Shown: positions 32,850 through 41,184 of the stretch, in pieces
How positions within the stretch are numbered: the first letter of the stretch is position 1
Layout: each line of letters starts with the position of its first letter
Position numbers and translations under genes: made by a program
The notes under the pieces: model-generated
What the model was told of the DNA's origin: nothing
Seen by the model: only the letters and a program-made list of their open reading frames with translations
Database searches by the model: none
Source of the DNA: NORP110 sp051251595
Lineage (GTDB): Bacteria; Pseudomonadota; Alphaproteobacteria; Rhodobacterales; Rhodobacteraceae
Assembly (NCBI GenBank): GCA_051251595.1
Contig: JBPOFA010000010.1
Coordinates: 115,678-179,677, forward strand
DNA: 64,000 bases
Direction: 5' to 3'

Positions 32850-33042
32850 TCAGTCTTTTTTGAATCCAAGGCGTCTATCCAGCTCATCGCATGTGGTCTG
32901 CATTGCTGGTCTCAATGCATCTAAAGACGGGCGAACATATCGCTGCCCAGTTATGTTCAATGGCGTGTGGTTCAAAAGGCGACCAACGACCTCTTCAAGT
33001 ATCCCAGCCTCCATCGCAATCGTAGCAAAAGTTCGGCGATGT
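32850..33042 (-). pseudogene. Integrase C-terminal fragment
   Basis: The reverse strand encodes RRTFATIAMEAGILEEVVGR, then RLLNHTPLNITGQRYVRPSL and a normal end ELDRRLGFKKD-stop. It holds the second Arg of the His-x-x-Arg box, the His of LLNH and the Tyr of GQRYVRP, as in P4-like tyrosine integrases. The expected HDL before RRTF is absent: the sequence switches at about 33040 to the antisense of a cyanophycinase-like gene. The fragment is therefore cut at its N-terminal side. It may derive from the same gene as the remnant at 6338-6699. Confidence 0.8.
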
Positions 33043-33473
33043 GCGAAGGCATGATATTTCAAAACAATAACTTCCGCTCGTTCCGTAAAGGCGGGATCGA
33101 AATGACCAAAGGGCTGGGGTTGATCCACGACACTATTTTTGACACCCATTTTGTCGAGCGATCTCGCATCTCACGTCTCGTCCACGCGGTTTCAACCAAT
33201 CCGGCAATGCTGGGCCTTGGTATTGGAGAAGACACAGGGTTGCTGATCGAGGATGAAACTACAGCCCGCGTCATTGGAACTGGAACAGTGATCGTGGTCG
33301 ACGGTAGCGCTATTGAAATAAACCACGTCGGGTACGTTGAGAATGGACATCCTTTTGCCCTTATCAACGTGATCTATTCCGTCCTCACACCGGGCGTGAT
33401 CTACGACCTGAAGCAGCGCAAGGTGATTGATCCCGGACCGATAGCACCGCCGCCGAGTCTGATACCCAGTTGA
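33034..33473 (+). pseudogene. Cyanophycinase-like gene, 3' part only
   Basis: About 145 codons matching the C-terminal half of cyanophycinase-type S51 peptidases: AMCEGMIFQNNNF, EMTKGLGLIHDTIFDTHFVE, RSRISRLVHAV, MLGLGIGEDTGLLIED and VIGTGTVIVVDG. The N-terminal half with the nucleophilic Ser elbow is missing; the sequence upstream of about 33034 belongs to the integrase fragment on the other strand. An ATG at 33102 could still start a short product, but it would lack the active site. Cyanophycinase cleaves the storage polymer cyanophycin to Asp-Arg dipeptides. This copy was beheaded by the element boundary. Confidence 0.8.
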
Positions 33474-34006
33474 GAATCGTGTGAAAGTCTTTGAATGGCT
33501 TTGTGCTGTCTTGGAGAAGGTTAAATGGATGAGCGGTTAAACCTGAACTTGTTTCGTTGCGGACAGATGCAGCCAAGTGATCAAGGCAAGGTCTTTACAG
33601 AATCCTTCGGGCGTTAGCAAAGGTCCGAAATGGGGGGGGCGAGCAGCCATTCTTCGAATATTGGACCTCATCGTGGTTGCGAATGACCGGTCTGACGACA
33701 TCGGCTGCAATGTGGCGGTGAGCGTGCTGCGACTGCAAGCGGATGCTGCGTTAGCAAACCCTCGTAAGGGCAACGGCAGCTAAGTCCGCATTGCAGACCT
33801 AGGCGCTGCGTGAAACGAATGTCCGGTTTGCTCTATAGGTTCATAGAAAGACTGCAAATGTTAATCCTTGTTGAAATACTTCAAGTAATTCAAGAGTCTA
33901 AACCCAGCTGATTCAATAGAATTAGCATCTTTATTAGATATGCAGCTTCATTTATGGTACCGTTATCCAGACTTATAAGTGACACCCCCTGTACAGTCAT
34001 CGCAAC
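33474..34006. other. Non-coding gap, degenerate repeat copy
   Basis: No supported gene in about 530 bases. A copy of the recurrent motif, CGAATGTCCGGTTTG, lies at 33816-33830, preceded by a decayed segment (about 33740-33810) like that near 1.5 kb. The A/T-rich stretch 33840-34000 probably holds the promoter of the next gene. Confidence 0.45.
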
Positions 34007-34420
34007 ATGAAAGCGCGTTTAACCCCAAAACAAGAACTGTTTGCCCGCGCGGTCGCTGACGAAATGAACTTGTCCGATGCTTACCGCGATGCATATGACG
34101 CCGAAAACATGAAACCGAACGTCATTCATGTTGAAGCATCCCGTCTGGCCGCCCGCCCTAACGTTGCCCTACGGATTGATGAGCTATTGTATGAAAACAG
34201 CTTGGATCAACGCATGCAGGCAATCTCACGAAGAGGATTTGTTTTAGATCGTTTGGCAAAAGAGGCGCTTCATGCGGCCACAGCCAGTGCACGGATCAGA
34301 GCGTTAGAGCTGTTGGGAAAGTCGGTCGGGCTATTTGACGCCTCACAAGAAGTTACGTCTTCGCGGTCCATTGAAGAACTAGAAAGCGAATTACACAAAC
34401 TGATTGGCTTCAATAGTTAG
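34007..34420 (+). CDS. Phage terminase small-subunit-like protein, 137 aa
   Basis: The N-terminal half matches the helix-turn-helix of terminase small subunits: LTPKQELFARAVADEMNLSD, then AYRDAYDAENMKPNVIHVEA and SRLAARPNVALRIDEL. In phages this subunit recognises the DNA packaging site and recruits the large ATPase. The second half (LDRLAKEALHAATASARIRA, ALELLGKSVGLFD) is usual for the group. No large terminase or other phage gene is near, so it is either a remnant cargo gene of an element at the adjacent tRNA-Leu or a domesticated DNA-binding protein. The gene itself looks intact. Confidence 0.82.
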   Translation: MKARLTPKQELFARAVADEMNLSDAYRDAYDAENMKPNVIHVEASRLAARPNVALRIDELLYENSLDQRMQAISRRGFVLDRLAKEALHAATASARIRALELLGKSVGLFDASQEVTSSRSIEELESELHKLIGFNS

Positions 34421-34454
34421 GGAGGCGGAATTAGAGGTTTGTTTCAAAGCGAAA

Positions 34455-34475
34455 TTGGGGAATATTTGGGGAATA
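34455..34475. repeat. Two direct copies of TTGGGGAATA, 11-bp period
   Basis: Copies at 34455-34464 and 34466-34475, about 53 bases from the 3' end of tRNA-Leu. The helical-turn period beside a tRNA 3' end resembles arm-type integrase sites. The sequence differs from the repeat at 5856-5877, so a different integrase would be involved. Confidence 0.6.
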
Positions 34476-34527
34476 GAATTCTCCAATTCTACCAACAAAC
34501 TGATTTTACTGGAAAATATCTAATAAA

Positions 34528-34614
34528 TGGTGCGGGCGGTGGGACTCGAACCCACACGGGGCTGCGCCCCTTCAGATTTTAAGTCTGATATGTCTACCAT
34601 TCCATCACGCCCGC
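34528..34614 (-). tRNA. tRNA-Leu (anticodon TAA)
   Basis: The cloverleaf can be read on the reverse strand. The acceptor is GCGGGCG (34614-34608) with CGCCCGC (34538-34532). The anticodon loop ACTTAAAATC carries TAA, a long variable arm AGGGGCGCAGCCCCGT is typical of leucine tRNAs, and the T-loop is TTCGAGT. The discriminator is A and CCA is encoded (34530-34528). Length 87. Its 3' end points to the left, toward phage-like sequence, so it is a likely integration target. Confidence 0.95.
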
Positions 34615-34831
34615 ACAGCGCTTTGGGCCCGTTTCGGGCAACGCATACTCAATAGGGCTACAAAGCGATGAAAACAATGCGCTTTGCAGGTCAATTCCCA
34701 AGAATGTGCGCCAAAGACGACGGTCCGGCCAGATCGCCACCAATCATCCCGCAACGGCATAACGGCACGGAACAAACGGCTAAGCTCTCTTCGCCCTTGA
34801 CCCTGCTGATCGATTTGAAGAAGTTCTGCAC

Positions 34832-35575
34832 ATGTTCCCAATCAGAGACCACAATCCGTCGCAGCAGACGCCCATCGTCACAATCGCTTTGATCTTTGTG
34901 AACATCGCGATCTTTGCCGGGTCCTCCCCCTCCCTGTCCAATCCGCAAGCGCTTGGCGAGTTTTGGAACAGTTGGGCCATGATCCCCGCGCATGTGGCCA
35001 AGGGGCAGGATATCTACACGCTTGGCACCTCGATGTTTTTACATGGCGGGATCATGCATATCGGGGGGAATATGCTGTTCCTCTGGATATTTGGCGACAA
35101 TCTGGAAGAAGAATTCGGCCATGTTGGCTTTCTGTTGTTCTATCTGGCCTGCGGAGTTCTTGCGGGACTGGCGCAAGTGCTTGCGGATGCAGGCTCAACC
35201 GTGCCGACCGTGGGCGCGTCCGGCGCGATTGCAGGGGTCATGGGGGGATATTTGCTTTTATTTCCCAAGGCACGCGTCGATGTGCTGATTATCATCATCT
35301 TTATTTTCAAGGTCTTCCCCCTGCCCGCCTGGGTGATGTTGGGCCTTTGGTTTGCCTTGCAACTGTTCAGCGGCGTGTCTGTCGACACATCTGGCGGAGG
35401 CGTCGCATATTGGGCCCATGCCGGGGGATTTGCCTTTGGTCTGACGCTGACCCTTCCGGCGTGGTTGCGCCATGGTGGCCCCGCCTATTGGCGCAAAAAC
35501 CAGGGCCACCCGCCCCACCCCGATGCCACATACAAGACCGTTCGCACACATATCCCAAAGGTTCGGAGACGCTGA
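34832..35575 (+). CDS. Rhomboid family intramembrane serine protease, 247 aa
   Basis: Six-helix rhomboid. The catalytic Ser130 lies in VGASGAIAGVMGGY and the partner His196 in YWAHAGGFAFG; the HGGIMHIGGNMLFLWIFGDN stretch (~71-90) contains the conserved His and Asn of the oxyanion region. A short cytoplasmic leader MFPIRDHNPSQQTP is typical of bacterial members. It would cleave membrane-anchored proteins within the inner membrane; the substrate is unknown. A C-terminal basic tail follows the last helix. The next gene starts 1 base after its stop, so they are probably co-transcribed. Confidence 0.94.
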   Translation: MFPIRDHNPSQQTPIVTIALIFVNIAIFAGSSPSLSNPQALGEFWNSWAMIPAHVAKGQDIYTLGTSMFLHGGIMHIGGNMLFLWIFGDNLEEEFGHVGFLLFYLACGVLAGLAQVLADAGSTVPTVGASGAIAGVMGGYLLLFPKARVDVLIIIIFIFKVFPLPAWVMLGLWFALQLFSGVSVDTSGGGVAYWAHAGGFAFGLTLTLPAWLRHGGPAYWRKNQGHPPHPDATYKTVRTHIPKVRRR

Positions 35576-35576
35576 A

Positions 35577-35945
35577 ATGCCCCACACTCTAACGTGCCAC
35601 TGCGGCGCAGTAGAACTCAACGTTACCCTGTCAGACGGCCTGAACACCGCCCGCCGCTGCGATTGTTCCTTTTGCAGCAGACGCGGGGCCATCGCGGCCT
35701 CTGCCCCGCTGGATGGCGTTGAAATTGTGAAAGGCGCAGACAAGCTAACCCTGTATCAATGGGGGACCAATACGGCCAAACATTACTTTTGTTCGATTTG
35801 CGGCATCTACACGCATCACCAAAGACGCTCTAACCCCAATGAATACGGCGTGAACGTGGCTGCATTGGCAGGAATAAACCCGCGCGACCTGGGCGAAGTG
35901 CCTTGGGCAGATGGGCGAAATCACCCGTCTGACAAGGAAAAATAG
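35577..35945 (+). CDS. GFA family (glutathione-dependent formaldehyde-activating-like) protein, 122 aa
   Basis: Zinc-binding small protein of the GFA/CENP-V fold. Cysteine groups: TCHCGAVEL (~6), CDCSFCSRRG (~28-37) and FCSICGIYTHH (~72-82). The family is named for Gfa of Paracoccus, but most members have no proven formaldehyde activity. The ATG at 35577 is chosen; the longer upstream frame overlaps the rhomboid gene without a ribosome site. It ends with a charged tail NHPSDKEK. The relation to the rhomboid partner is unknown. Confidence 0.92.
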   Translation: MPHTLTCHCGAVELNVTLSDGLNTARRCDCSFCSRRGAIAASAPLDGVEIVKGADKLTLYQWGTNTAKHYFCSICGIYTHHQRRSNPNEYGVNVAALAGINPRDLGEVPWADGRNHPSDKEK

Positions 35946-36189
35946 GCGGAATCGCTTCTGCCTGACAGGCGTTGCGCGCCTTAGACAGGGTGTGACCATG
36001 GTGAACATAGTCTTAACTTAATTCTTCTGGGAAACAGCCCAATTCCGCCCTCAAGCAGCCCCTATTAAACTTTAGATTTCCTGTCAGTAGAAAACAGCAA
36101 CAAGGGATCCTAGGGGTTTTTAGTTTAATGAGTACCGGCAACAAACGCAGTTTTTCGATGTTGCCACCCTTTGATGTAAATGGTTCGAT

Positions 36190-37236
36190 ATGAGTAATTC
36201 GCTTTTCGGGGCTTTTCGCACAGATACGTCGCTTTCGACGAACGGGGCGACCTATGCGAACACTGGTGAAACATTCCAGATTTTTTCGTACAGCACGATC
36301 ACAATCACCGACGGGACGGACGGTTCCATCATTGATGGGGACAACGTCGTCAATGAAACGCCGAACGACCCGACCCAAACCTATGCGGGCAACGCGATTG
36401 CATGGGATTATACATTCGTCGTCAATGATGGAACGACGAACTATCAGATCGGCATGGTCGATTATGACATCAACGGCGACGGAGATTTTGATTATCCCAC
36501 CGCCGAACAAGGGTACTTCCTTGTTTTTGTCGGCGATGTCCCACCGCTGAACACCAATCTGGTCTTTGGTGCCATCGCCGACAACGGACCATCACTTCCC
36601 CAGGACGAGGCGGTTCCGTGTTTTGTCGCCGGAACTTCGATCGAAACGATCTATGGTCCCTGCCCCATTGAAACCCTTGATGTTGGCGACGAAGTCGTGA
36701 CCATGGACAATGGCGTACAAACGATCCGCTGGATCGGATCCCGTGAATTGAATGCCGCAGACCTGGCACGCACCCCAAAACTGCGCCCGATCCGCATCAT
36801 GGCCGGTGCCCTTGGCAACGGGTTCCCAAAGCGCGATCTGCTGGTATCGCCACAGCATCGCATGCTGGTCCGCTCTCCAATCGTGGCGCGGATGTTTGGG
36901 GTCAAGGAAATCCTGATCGCCGCCGGCAAACTGACAGACATCCCCGGCATCTTTGTGGATGAAGAGGTGCAATCCGTCACCTATTTCCACGTTTTGTTCG
37001 ATGCCCATGAAATTGTCTACGCCGAAGGCACGCCAACGGAATCGCTTTACACAGGGCCACAAGCCCTGAACGCCCTTGGCGGATCAGCCCGCAAGGAAAT
37101 CTTTACGCTGTTTCCTGAAATCGCGTCAGCTGGCTATGTGCCAGAAGCCGTGCGCGGCATCCCGCAAAAGGGCAAGCAGATCCTGAACATGGTGCGCCGT
37201 CACGTCGACAACCAAAAGGCCCTGATCGCGGCTTAA
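36190..37236 (+). CDS. Hint-domain protein, 348 aa
   Basis: The second half is a Hint (hedgehog/intein) domain of the type abundant in Rhodobacterales. It starts VPCFVAGTSIETIYGPCPIE, continues TLDVGDEVVTMDNGVQTIRW, and holds LLVSPQHRMLVRSP with the His. The first half (~1-135) is Asn/Thr/Asp-rich and beta-like, with VDYDINGDGDFDY resembling a calcium loop. Such proteins are usually secreted or surface-linked, and the Hint part may self-process at the Cys, but this is not proven. It has no classical signal peptide. Its stop overlaps the stop of the inositol phosphatase gene on the other strand (TTAA). Confidence 0.92.
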   Translation: MSNSLFGAFRTDTSLSTNGATYANTGETFQIFSYSTITITDGTDGSIIDGDNVVNETPNDPTQTYAGNAIAWDYTFVVNDGTTNYQIGMVDYDINGDGDFDYPTAEQGYFLVFVGDVPPLNTNLVFGAIADNGPSLPQDEAVPCFVAGTSIETIYGPCPIETLDVGDEVVTMDNGVQTIRWIGSRELNAADLARTPKLRPIRIMAGALGNGFPKRDLLVSPQHRMLVRSPIVARMFGVKEILIAAGKLTDIPGIFVDEEVQSVTYFHVLFDAHEIVYAEGTPTESLYTGPQALNALGGSARKEIFTLFPEIASAGYVPEAVRGIPQKGKQILNMVRRHVDNQKALIAA

Positions 37237-38021
37237 GCCTTGCGAATAACCCGCGAGAACTGTTCAAAAATCGGCTCGTTCGAACAAATCAGCTCGCCAT
37301 CGGCCAGAATATTACCTTCTGGGTTCAGCGGCTCGACCAGACCACCGGCCTCTTTCACGATCAAAATGCCCGCCGCAATATCCCAGGCGTGCAAACGACG
37401 TTCCCAAAACCCGTCATAGCGCCCGGCCGCGACATAGGCCAAGTCCAGCGCAGCCGCGCCCCAGCGCCGAACACCCGCACAGGTCGGCATGATCTGCGCC
37501 AGATCCTGCAATGTATGTGGCAAATCGGACCGCCCGCCAAAGGGCAACCCCGTCGCAAAAACCGATTCAATCATCCGGTTGCGCGATGACACACGCAGGC
37601 GGCTTTCATTCATGAACGCGCCCTGCCCTTTTTCGGCAATGAACATTTCATCCTTGGTCGGATCATAAATCACCGCCGAAACAATTTCGCCTTTGAATTC
37701 CAGCGCAATCGAAACCGCCCAATGAGGCATCCCGTGCAGAAAATTCGTTGTGCCGTCCAGCGGGTCCACAATCCAGCGACGGGTTGGGTCTTTGCCAACT
37801 TCCTCTTCGCTTTCTTCGCCCACCCAACCGTAATTGGGCCGTGCGGCCATCAGATCGTCTTTGATGATCTTTTCAGCTGCCAAATCCGCCCGGCTGACAA
37901 AATCACCAGCGCCCTTCATGGACACCTGCAAGTTTTCAACCTCGCGAAAGTCCTTGGACAAGGACCGCCCGGCTTTCCGCGCGGCCAAGATCATAACGTT
38001 AAGATTTGCACTGCCCTGCAT
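37233..38021 (-). CDS. suhB: Inositol monophosphatase family protein, 262 aa
   Basis: Mg-dependent phosphatase of the IMPase/SuhB family. The metal-site motifs are WVGEESEEEVG (~72), WIVDPLDGTTNFLHGMP (~88-104) and WDIAAGILIVKEAGG (~215-229). The start MQGSANLNVMILAARKAGRS is typical. In bacteria SuhB-like proteins hydrolyse inositol-1-phosphate and can also act in rRNA antitermination. No linked inositol genes are in view. Convergent with the Hint gene. The symbol follows family practice, not proven orthology. Confidence 0.93.
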   Translation of the reverse strand: MQGSANLNVMILAARKAGRSLSKDFREVENLQVSMKGAGDFVSRADLAAEKIIKDDLMAARPNYGWVGEESEEEVGKDPTRRWIVDPLDGTTNFLHGMPHWAVSIALEFKGEIVSAVIYDPTKDEMFIAEKGQGAFMNESRLRVSSRNRMIESVFATGLPFGGRSDLPHTLQDLAQIMPTCAGVRRWGAAALDLAYVAAGRYDGFWERRLHAWDIAAGILIVKEAGGLVEPLNPEGNILADGELICSNEPIFEQFSRVIRKA

Positions 38022-38082
38022 GACGGATCCTCTTGAATTTCAGAACGCCGCGTATAAACCCGCTCCCCCTGAAAGCCAAGGC

Positions 38083-38988
38083 TTAACGACGTTGCAGTTT
38101 CACCGGCTCTGTCCGGGCCAAACGCAACAGATGCGCCATATAGGGTTTGGTCGTGTCGTCCTGACGCGTCGCCGCATATAAGCGGCGGGTCAAACCCTCT
38201 TTGGTGATCGGGCGCGTGACATAATCGGAATTATACCGCACCTCGCGCACCACCCAATCGGGCAGCACCGCAACACCCCGGTTAGAGGCCACCAACAACA
38301 GGATAACAGCCGTCAATTCCACCTGCCGCACGCCACGCGGTTCGACCTTGGCCGGGATCAGCAACTGGCTGAACACATCCAGCCGCGACCGTTCCACCGG
38401 ATAGGTGATCAGCATTTCATCGCGAAAATCTTCGGCCTCAATGTACTTCTTTTTCGCCAGTTCATGCTGGGCGGCGGCCACGAAAACAGGTTCATAATCA
38501 AAAAGCGGGGTGAATTCGATATTCTCCAGCTCTTCCGGATCGGATGAAACGACCAGATCGACCTCTTCTTTTTGCAAGGCTGGCAAAGCCCCAAAAGACA
38601 GCCCCGGTCGAATATCAACATCCACATCCGGCCAGGCCTTGCGGAATTCCTCCAGCACCGGGAACAGCCACTCAAAACAGGCATGGCATTCAATTGCTAT
38701 ATGAAGACGCCCGGATTTCCCCGACCGCAACCCGCGAAAATCCTCTTCCAACTGCTCAATCTCTGGCAGGATTTTATCGGCCAATTTCAACAACTTAAAC
38801 CCCGCCGCAGACAGCTTGAGCGGCTTAGAGCGGCGCACAAACAATTCAACCCCCGCCTGATCTTCCAAACCTTTGATTTGGTGTGACAGGGCAGATTGTG
38901 TTATGTTCAAAACACCGGCAGCATTGGCCAAACCACCCGTCTGGTGGATCGCGCGAATGGTGCGAAGATGACGGAACTCAATATGCAT
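38083..38988 (-). CDS. metR: LysR-type regulator, MetR-like, 301 aa
   Basis: N-terminal LysR helix-turn-helix: HLRTIRAIHQTGGLANAAGV, then LNITQSALSHQIKGLEDQAG (~7-50). The effector domain follows (RLHIAIECHACFEWLFPVLE, DVDIRPGLSFGALPALQKEE). The IECH-C-F-W-L pattern and divergent position from metF fit MetR, the homocysteine-responsive activator of methionine genes. The intergenic region of about 90 bases has a MetR-type box, TGAAATTGTTTCA. Assignment as MetR rests on motif, box and context together. Confidence 0.88.
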   Translation of the reverse strand: MHIEFRHLRTIRAIHQTGGLANAAGVLNITQSALSHQIKGLEDQAGVELFVRRSKPLKLSAAGFKLLKLADKILPEIEQLEEDFRGLRSGKSGRLHIAIECHACFEWLFPVLEEFRKAWPDVDVDIRPGLSFGALPALQKEEVDLVVSSDPEELENIEFTPLFDYEPVFVAAAQHELAKKKYIEAEDFRDEMLITYPVERSRLDVFSQLLIPAKVEPRGVRQVELTAVILLLVASNRGVAVLPDWVVREVRYNSDYVTRPITKEGLTRRLYAATRQDDTTKPYMAHLLRLARTEPVKLQRR

Positions 38989-39022
38989 ACTGTAGTTTCA
39001 TTCATGAAGTTAATGAGAATTA

Positions 39023-39035
39023 TGAAATTGTTTCA
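39023..39035. promoter_or_regulatory. Putative MetR box
   Basis: TGAAATTGTTTCA fits the TGAA-N5-TTCA pattern of MetR sites. It lies between the divergent LysR-type gene and metF, 46 bases before the metF start. A second palindrome, TTCATGAA, lies at 39001-39008. Confidence 0.65.
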
Positions 39036-39080
39036 CATGGTGGAAAATGAGACAAGGGCGCATTGAACAAGGAACCTAAG

Positions 39081-39947
39081 ATGACTGATACACGTATTTC
39101 GTTTGAGTTTTTTCCGCCACAATCCTTGAGCGCGTCCTTCAGGCTATGGGACACGGTCCGCACACTGACACCACTGGCCCCGAACTTTGTGTCGGTCACC
39201 TATGGTGCAGGCGGGACAACACGCAAACTGACACATGAAGCGGTCAGCACGATCAAGAAGAACTATGGTTTGAACGTTGCCGCCCACCTGACATGCGTGG
39301 ATGCCACCCGCGAAGAAACGCTCGAAATCGCGAAATCCTACCTAGAGGTCGGCATCAACGACATCGTGGCCCTGCGCGGCGATCCCCCAAAGGGTCAGGG
39401 CGAATTCAAACCGCATCCCGAAGGCTTCAATGATGTGTGCGAACTGATCTCAGCGCTGGCCGACACAGGCGATTTCAACATCCGCGTCGGCGCCTACCCG
39501 GATCCGCACCCAATGGCCAAAGACGAAAATTCAGACGTCGACTGGCTGAAACGCAAGATCGATTCTGGGGCCTCTTCGGCGATCACACAGTTCTTTTTCG
39601 AAGCAGACACATTCTTCCGCTTCCGCGACCGCTGTGAAAAGGCAGGCATCAACGCCCCGATCATTCCAGGCATCCTGCCGATCGAAAACTGGAAAGGCAC
39701 AAAGGCCTTTGCCGCGCGCTGCAACACGATCGTACCCGATTGGGTGGACGACGCCTTTACCAAGGCGGCCCGCGACGATCGCGAAGAATTGCTGGCCACG
39801 TCCCTTTGCACAGAGCTGTGCTCAGAGCTGATCGACGGCGGCGTCGAAGACCTGCATTTCTACACGCTGAACAAGCCAACCCTGACCCGCGACGTGATCC
39901 ACGCGCTTGGTCTGGCCCCTGATCCAGCGCTTGAAAACGTCGCCTGA
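39081..39947 (+). CDS. metF: Methylenetetrahydrofolate reductase, 288 aa
   Basis: FAD enzyme that reduces 5,10-methylene-THF to 5-methyl-THF for methionine synthesis. Landmarks: ISFEFFPPQSLSASFRLWDT, VSVTYGAGGTTRKLTHE, HLTCVDATREETLEIAKSYL, INDIVALRGDPPKGQGEF, GASSAITQFFFEADTFFRF and INAPIIPGILPIENWKG. ATG 39081 has AAGGA upstream; an earlier in-frame codon gives a non-homologous leader. Length is normal for bacterial MetF. It is divergent from a MetR-like gene with a MetR box between. A long hairpin follows the stop. Confidence 0.96.
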   Translation: MTDTRISFEFFPPQSLSASFRLWDTVRTLTPLAPNFVSVTYGAGGTTRKLTHEAVSTIKKNYGLNVAAHLTCVDATREETLEIAKSYLEVGINDIVALRGDPPKGQGEFKPHPEGFNDVCELISALADTGDFNIRVGAYPDPHPMAKDENSDVDWLKRKIDSGASSAITQFFFEADTFFRFRDRCEKAGINAPIIPGILPIENWKGTKAFAARCNTIVPDWVDDAFTKAARDDREELLATSLCTELCSELIDGGVEDLHFYTLNKPTLTRDVIHALGLAPDPALENVA

Positions 39948-39961
39948 TCCCACCCTTGCAG

Positions 39962-40003
39962 CCTGTTCCGTTTCCGGCAAAACTGCCGAAATAGCGGAAC
40001 AGG
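39962..40003. repeat. Long hairpin between metF and the thioesterase gene
   Basis: Outer arms CCTGTTCCG (39962-39970) and CGGAACAGG (39995-40003) pair perfectly; an inner stem CGGCA/TGCCG closes a 4-base loop, with an internal loop between. No T-run follows, so it is more likely a processing, stabilising or partial-termination element. Confidence 0.6.
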
Positions 40004-40012
40004 ACCTCACAA

Positions 40013-40495
40013 ATGAAAATCGCGACCTCTATCGATGATCTGATCACAAGGTCAGAGCTTTTGTCGATGTCAGGGCTAGAGTTTTTGCAAGGCATGTTGT
40101 CTGGCGAAATCGCCGAATCCCCCTTGGCAGCCACCCTTGGGTTCCATCTGCACAGCGCCGAACTGGGCAAAGCCGTCGTTCACGGAACCCCGGAACTGGC
40201 CCATGGCAACCCGATGCGGGCGGTGCATGGTGGCTGGTATGGCGGCATATTGGACAGCTGCATGGGCTGCGCCGTGGCGTCCACAGTCCCCAAGGGCAGT
40301 TTTTATACCACCTTGGAATATAAGATAAATATCACCCGAGCGATCCCAATCGGCATGCCGGTTCAGGCCATCGGCATCAGCCAGCACAGCGGCAGATCAA
40401 CCGGCGTCGCCCATGGCGAAGTGCGCGGGCGAGAGGATGACAAGCTCTACGCCACAGGCTCTACCACCTGTCTGATCATGCAGGGGGAACCCTAG
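40013..40495 (+). CDS. PaaI-family hot-dog thioesterase, 160 aa
   Basis: Cytoplasmic acyl-CoA thioesterase of the PaaI/YigI-like group. The hot-dog signature is MRAVHGGWYGGILDSCMGCA (~68-87), with the usual HGG followed by the helix and its acidic residue. FYTTLEYKINITRAIPIGMP is the second conserved strand, and GRSTGVAHGEVRGREDDKLY is the end of the fold. The substrate is unknown; such enzymes hydrolyse various acyl-CoAs. It follows metF by 65 bases and may be partly co-transcribed through the hairpin. Confidence 0.9.
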   Translation: MKIATSIDDLITRSELLSMSGLEFLQGMLSGEIAESPLAATLGFHLHSAELGKAVVHGTPELAHGNPMRAVHGGWYGGILDSCMGCAVASTVPKGSFYTTLEYKINITRAIPIGMPVQAIGISQHSGRSTGVAHGEVRGREDDKLYATGSTTCLIMQGEP

Positions 40496-40629
40496 TGCGG
40501 CGAGACTGGGATGTTGAACATCAGCACCTATCGGACAGGATTGAAGATTTGAATACGTGAGGATGTCTCCATCAGTCTCTTACGCGCCCACACACTCTAG
40601 CTATCCGCACGTTTGTTCAAATGAACATA

Positions 40630-40923
40630 TTATCCAGAACGATTTCGTCTCTTTGGTTTTTGGACAACCAAGCCACCCCAAAGAGCGCTCAGGACTGAAA
40701 TAATGACAGTGCAACCTGCGCACACGATCCAAAACCATAAAAAGTAATTACTTTCCCCAATCCAATATATGAAAAGCACGAGTGGCATCGTTGCGAATGT
40801 TGCCAAGAATAATAAAGAGGCGTTCAGACGTATCTGCGCTCCGCAGTTTGGACATTTGGAGCTACGACTGCTGGGTTTCCACATTTTTTGCCAGTCCAAA
40901 TAAAAGCTTGGGGTCACAGTCAA
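40630..40923 (-). CDS. Small zinc-ribbon membrane protein, 97 aa
   Basis: A half zinc ribbon, SSKCPNCGAQIRLNAS (~22-37), is followed by two hydrophobic segments, LLFLATFATMPLVLFIYWIG and YFLWFWIVCAGCTVIISVLS, and a basic tail VVQKPKRRNRSG. This make-up (CxxC near the N-terminus, two membrane helices, short cytoplasmic ends) occurs in small uncharacterised bacterial proteins. It has no strong ribosome site and stands alone between the thioesterase and the HxlR regulator. I do not recognise a named family. It is likely expressed, but confidence is moderate. Confidence 0.55.
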   Translation of the reverse strand: MTVTPSFYLDWQKMWKPSSRSSKCPNCGAQIRLNASLLFLATFATMPLVLFIYWIGESNYFLWFWIVCAGCTVIISVLSALWGGLVVQKPKRRNRSG

Positions 40924-41184
40924 AATTGAACTCTAGACGCCGCAATGAAGTTTTTTTTGCTGTAATCTATCCGCTGTATGAACATAGTCTGCCACATCAC
41001 GTCTCAATGAGCCACTTGTCAAAACAAGTCCGACGAGAATTTGGGTACCTGGAACGCGGGTAAGTTAACCGAAAAATGTCGCGACTGAAGAAAACAAACC
41101 TTCGCACGTTGTGCGGCGTAGGTCAGTTTTGAGCCCAGAGCGGACGCCTTGATCCCGTAATCGCTTCGCTACTTTGCCCACACT

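Noticed and set aside
33577..33783. Plus-strand 68-codon frame between cyanophycinase remnant and terminase-like gene
   Set aside because: No ribosome site and it overlaps decayed repeat sequence; judged non-coding.
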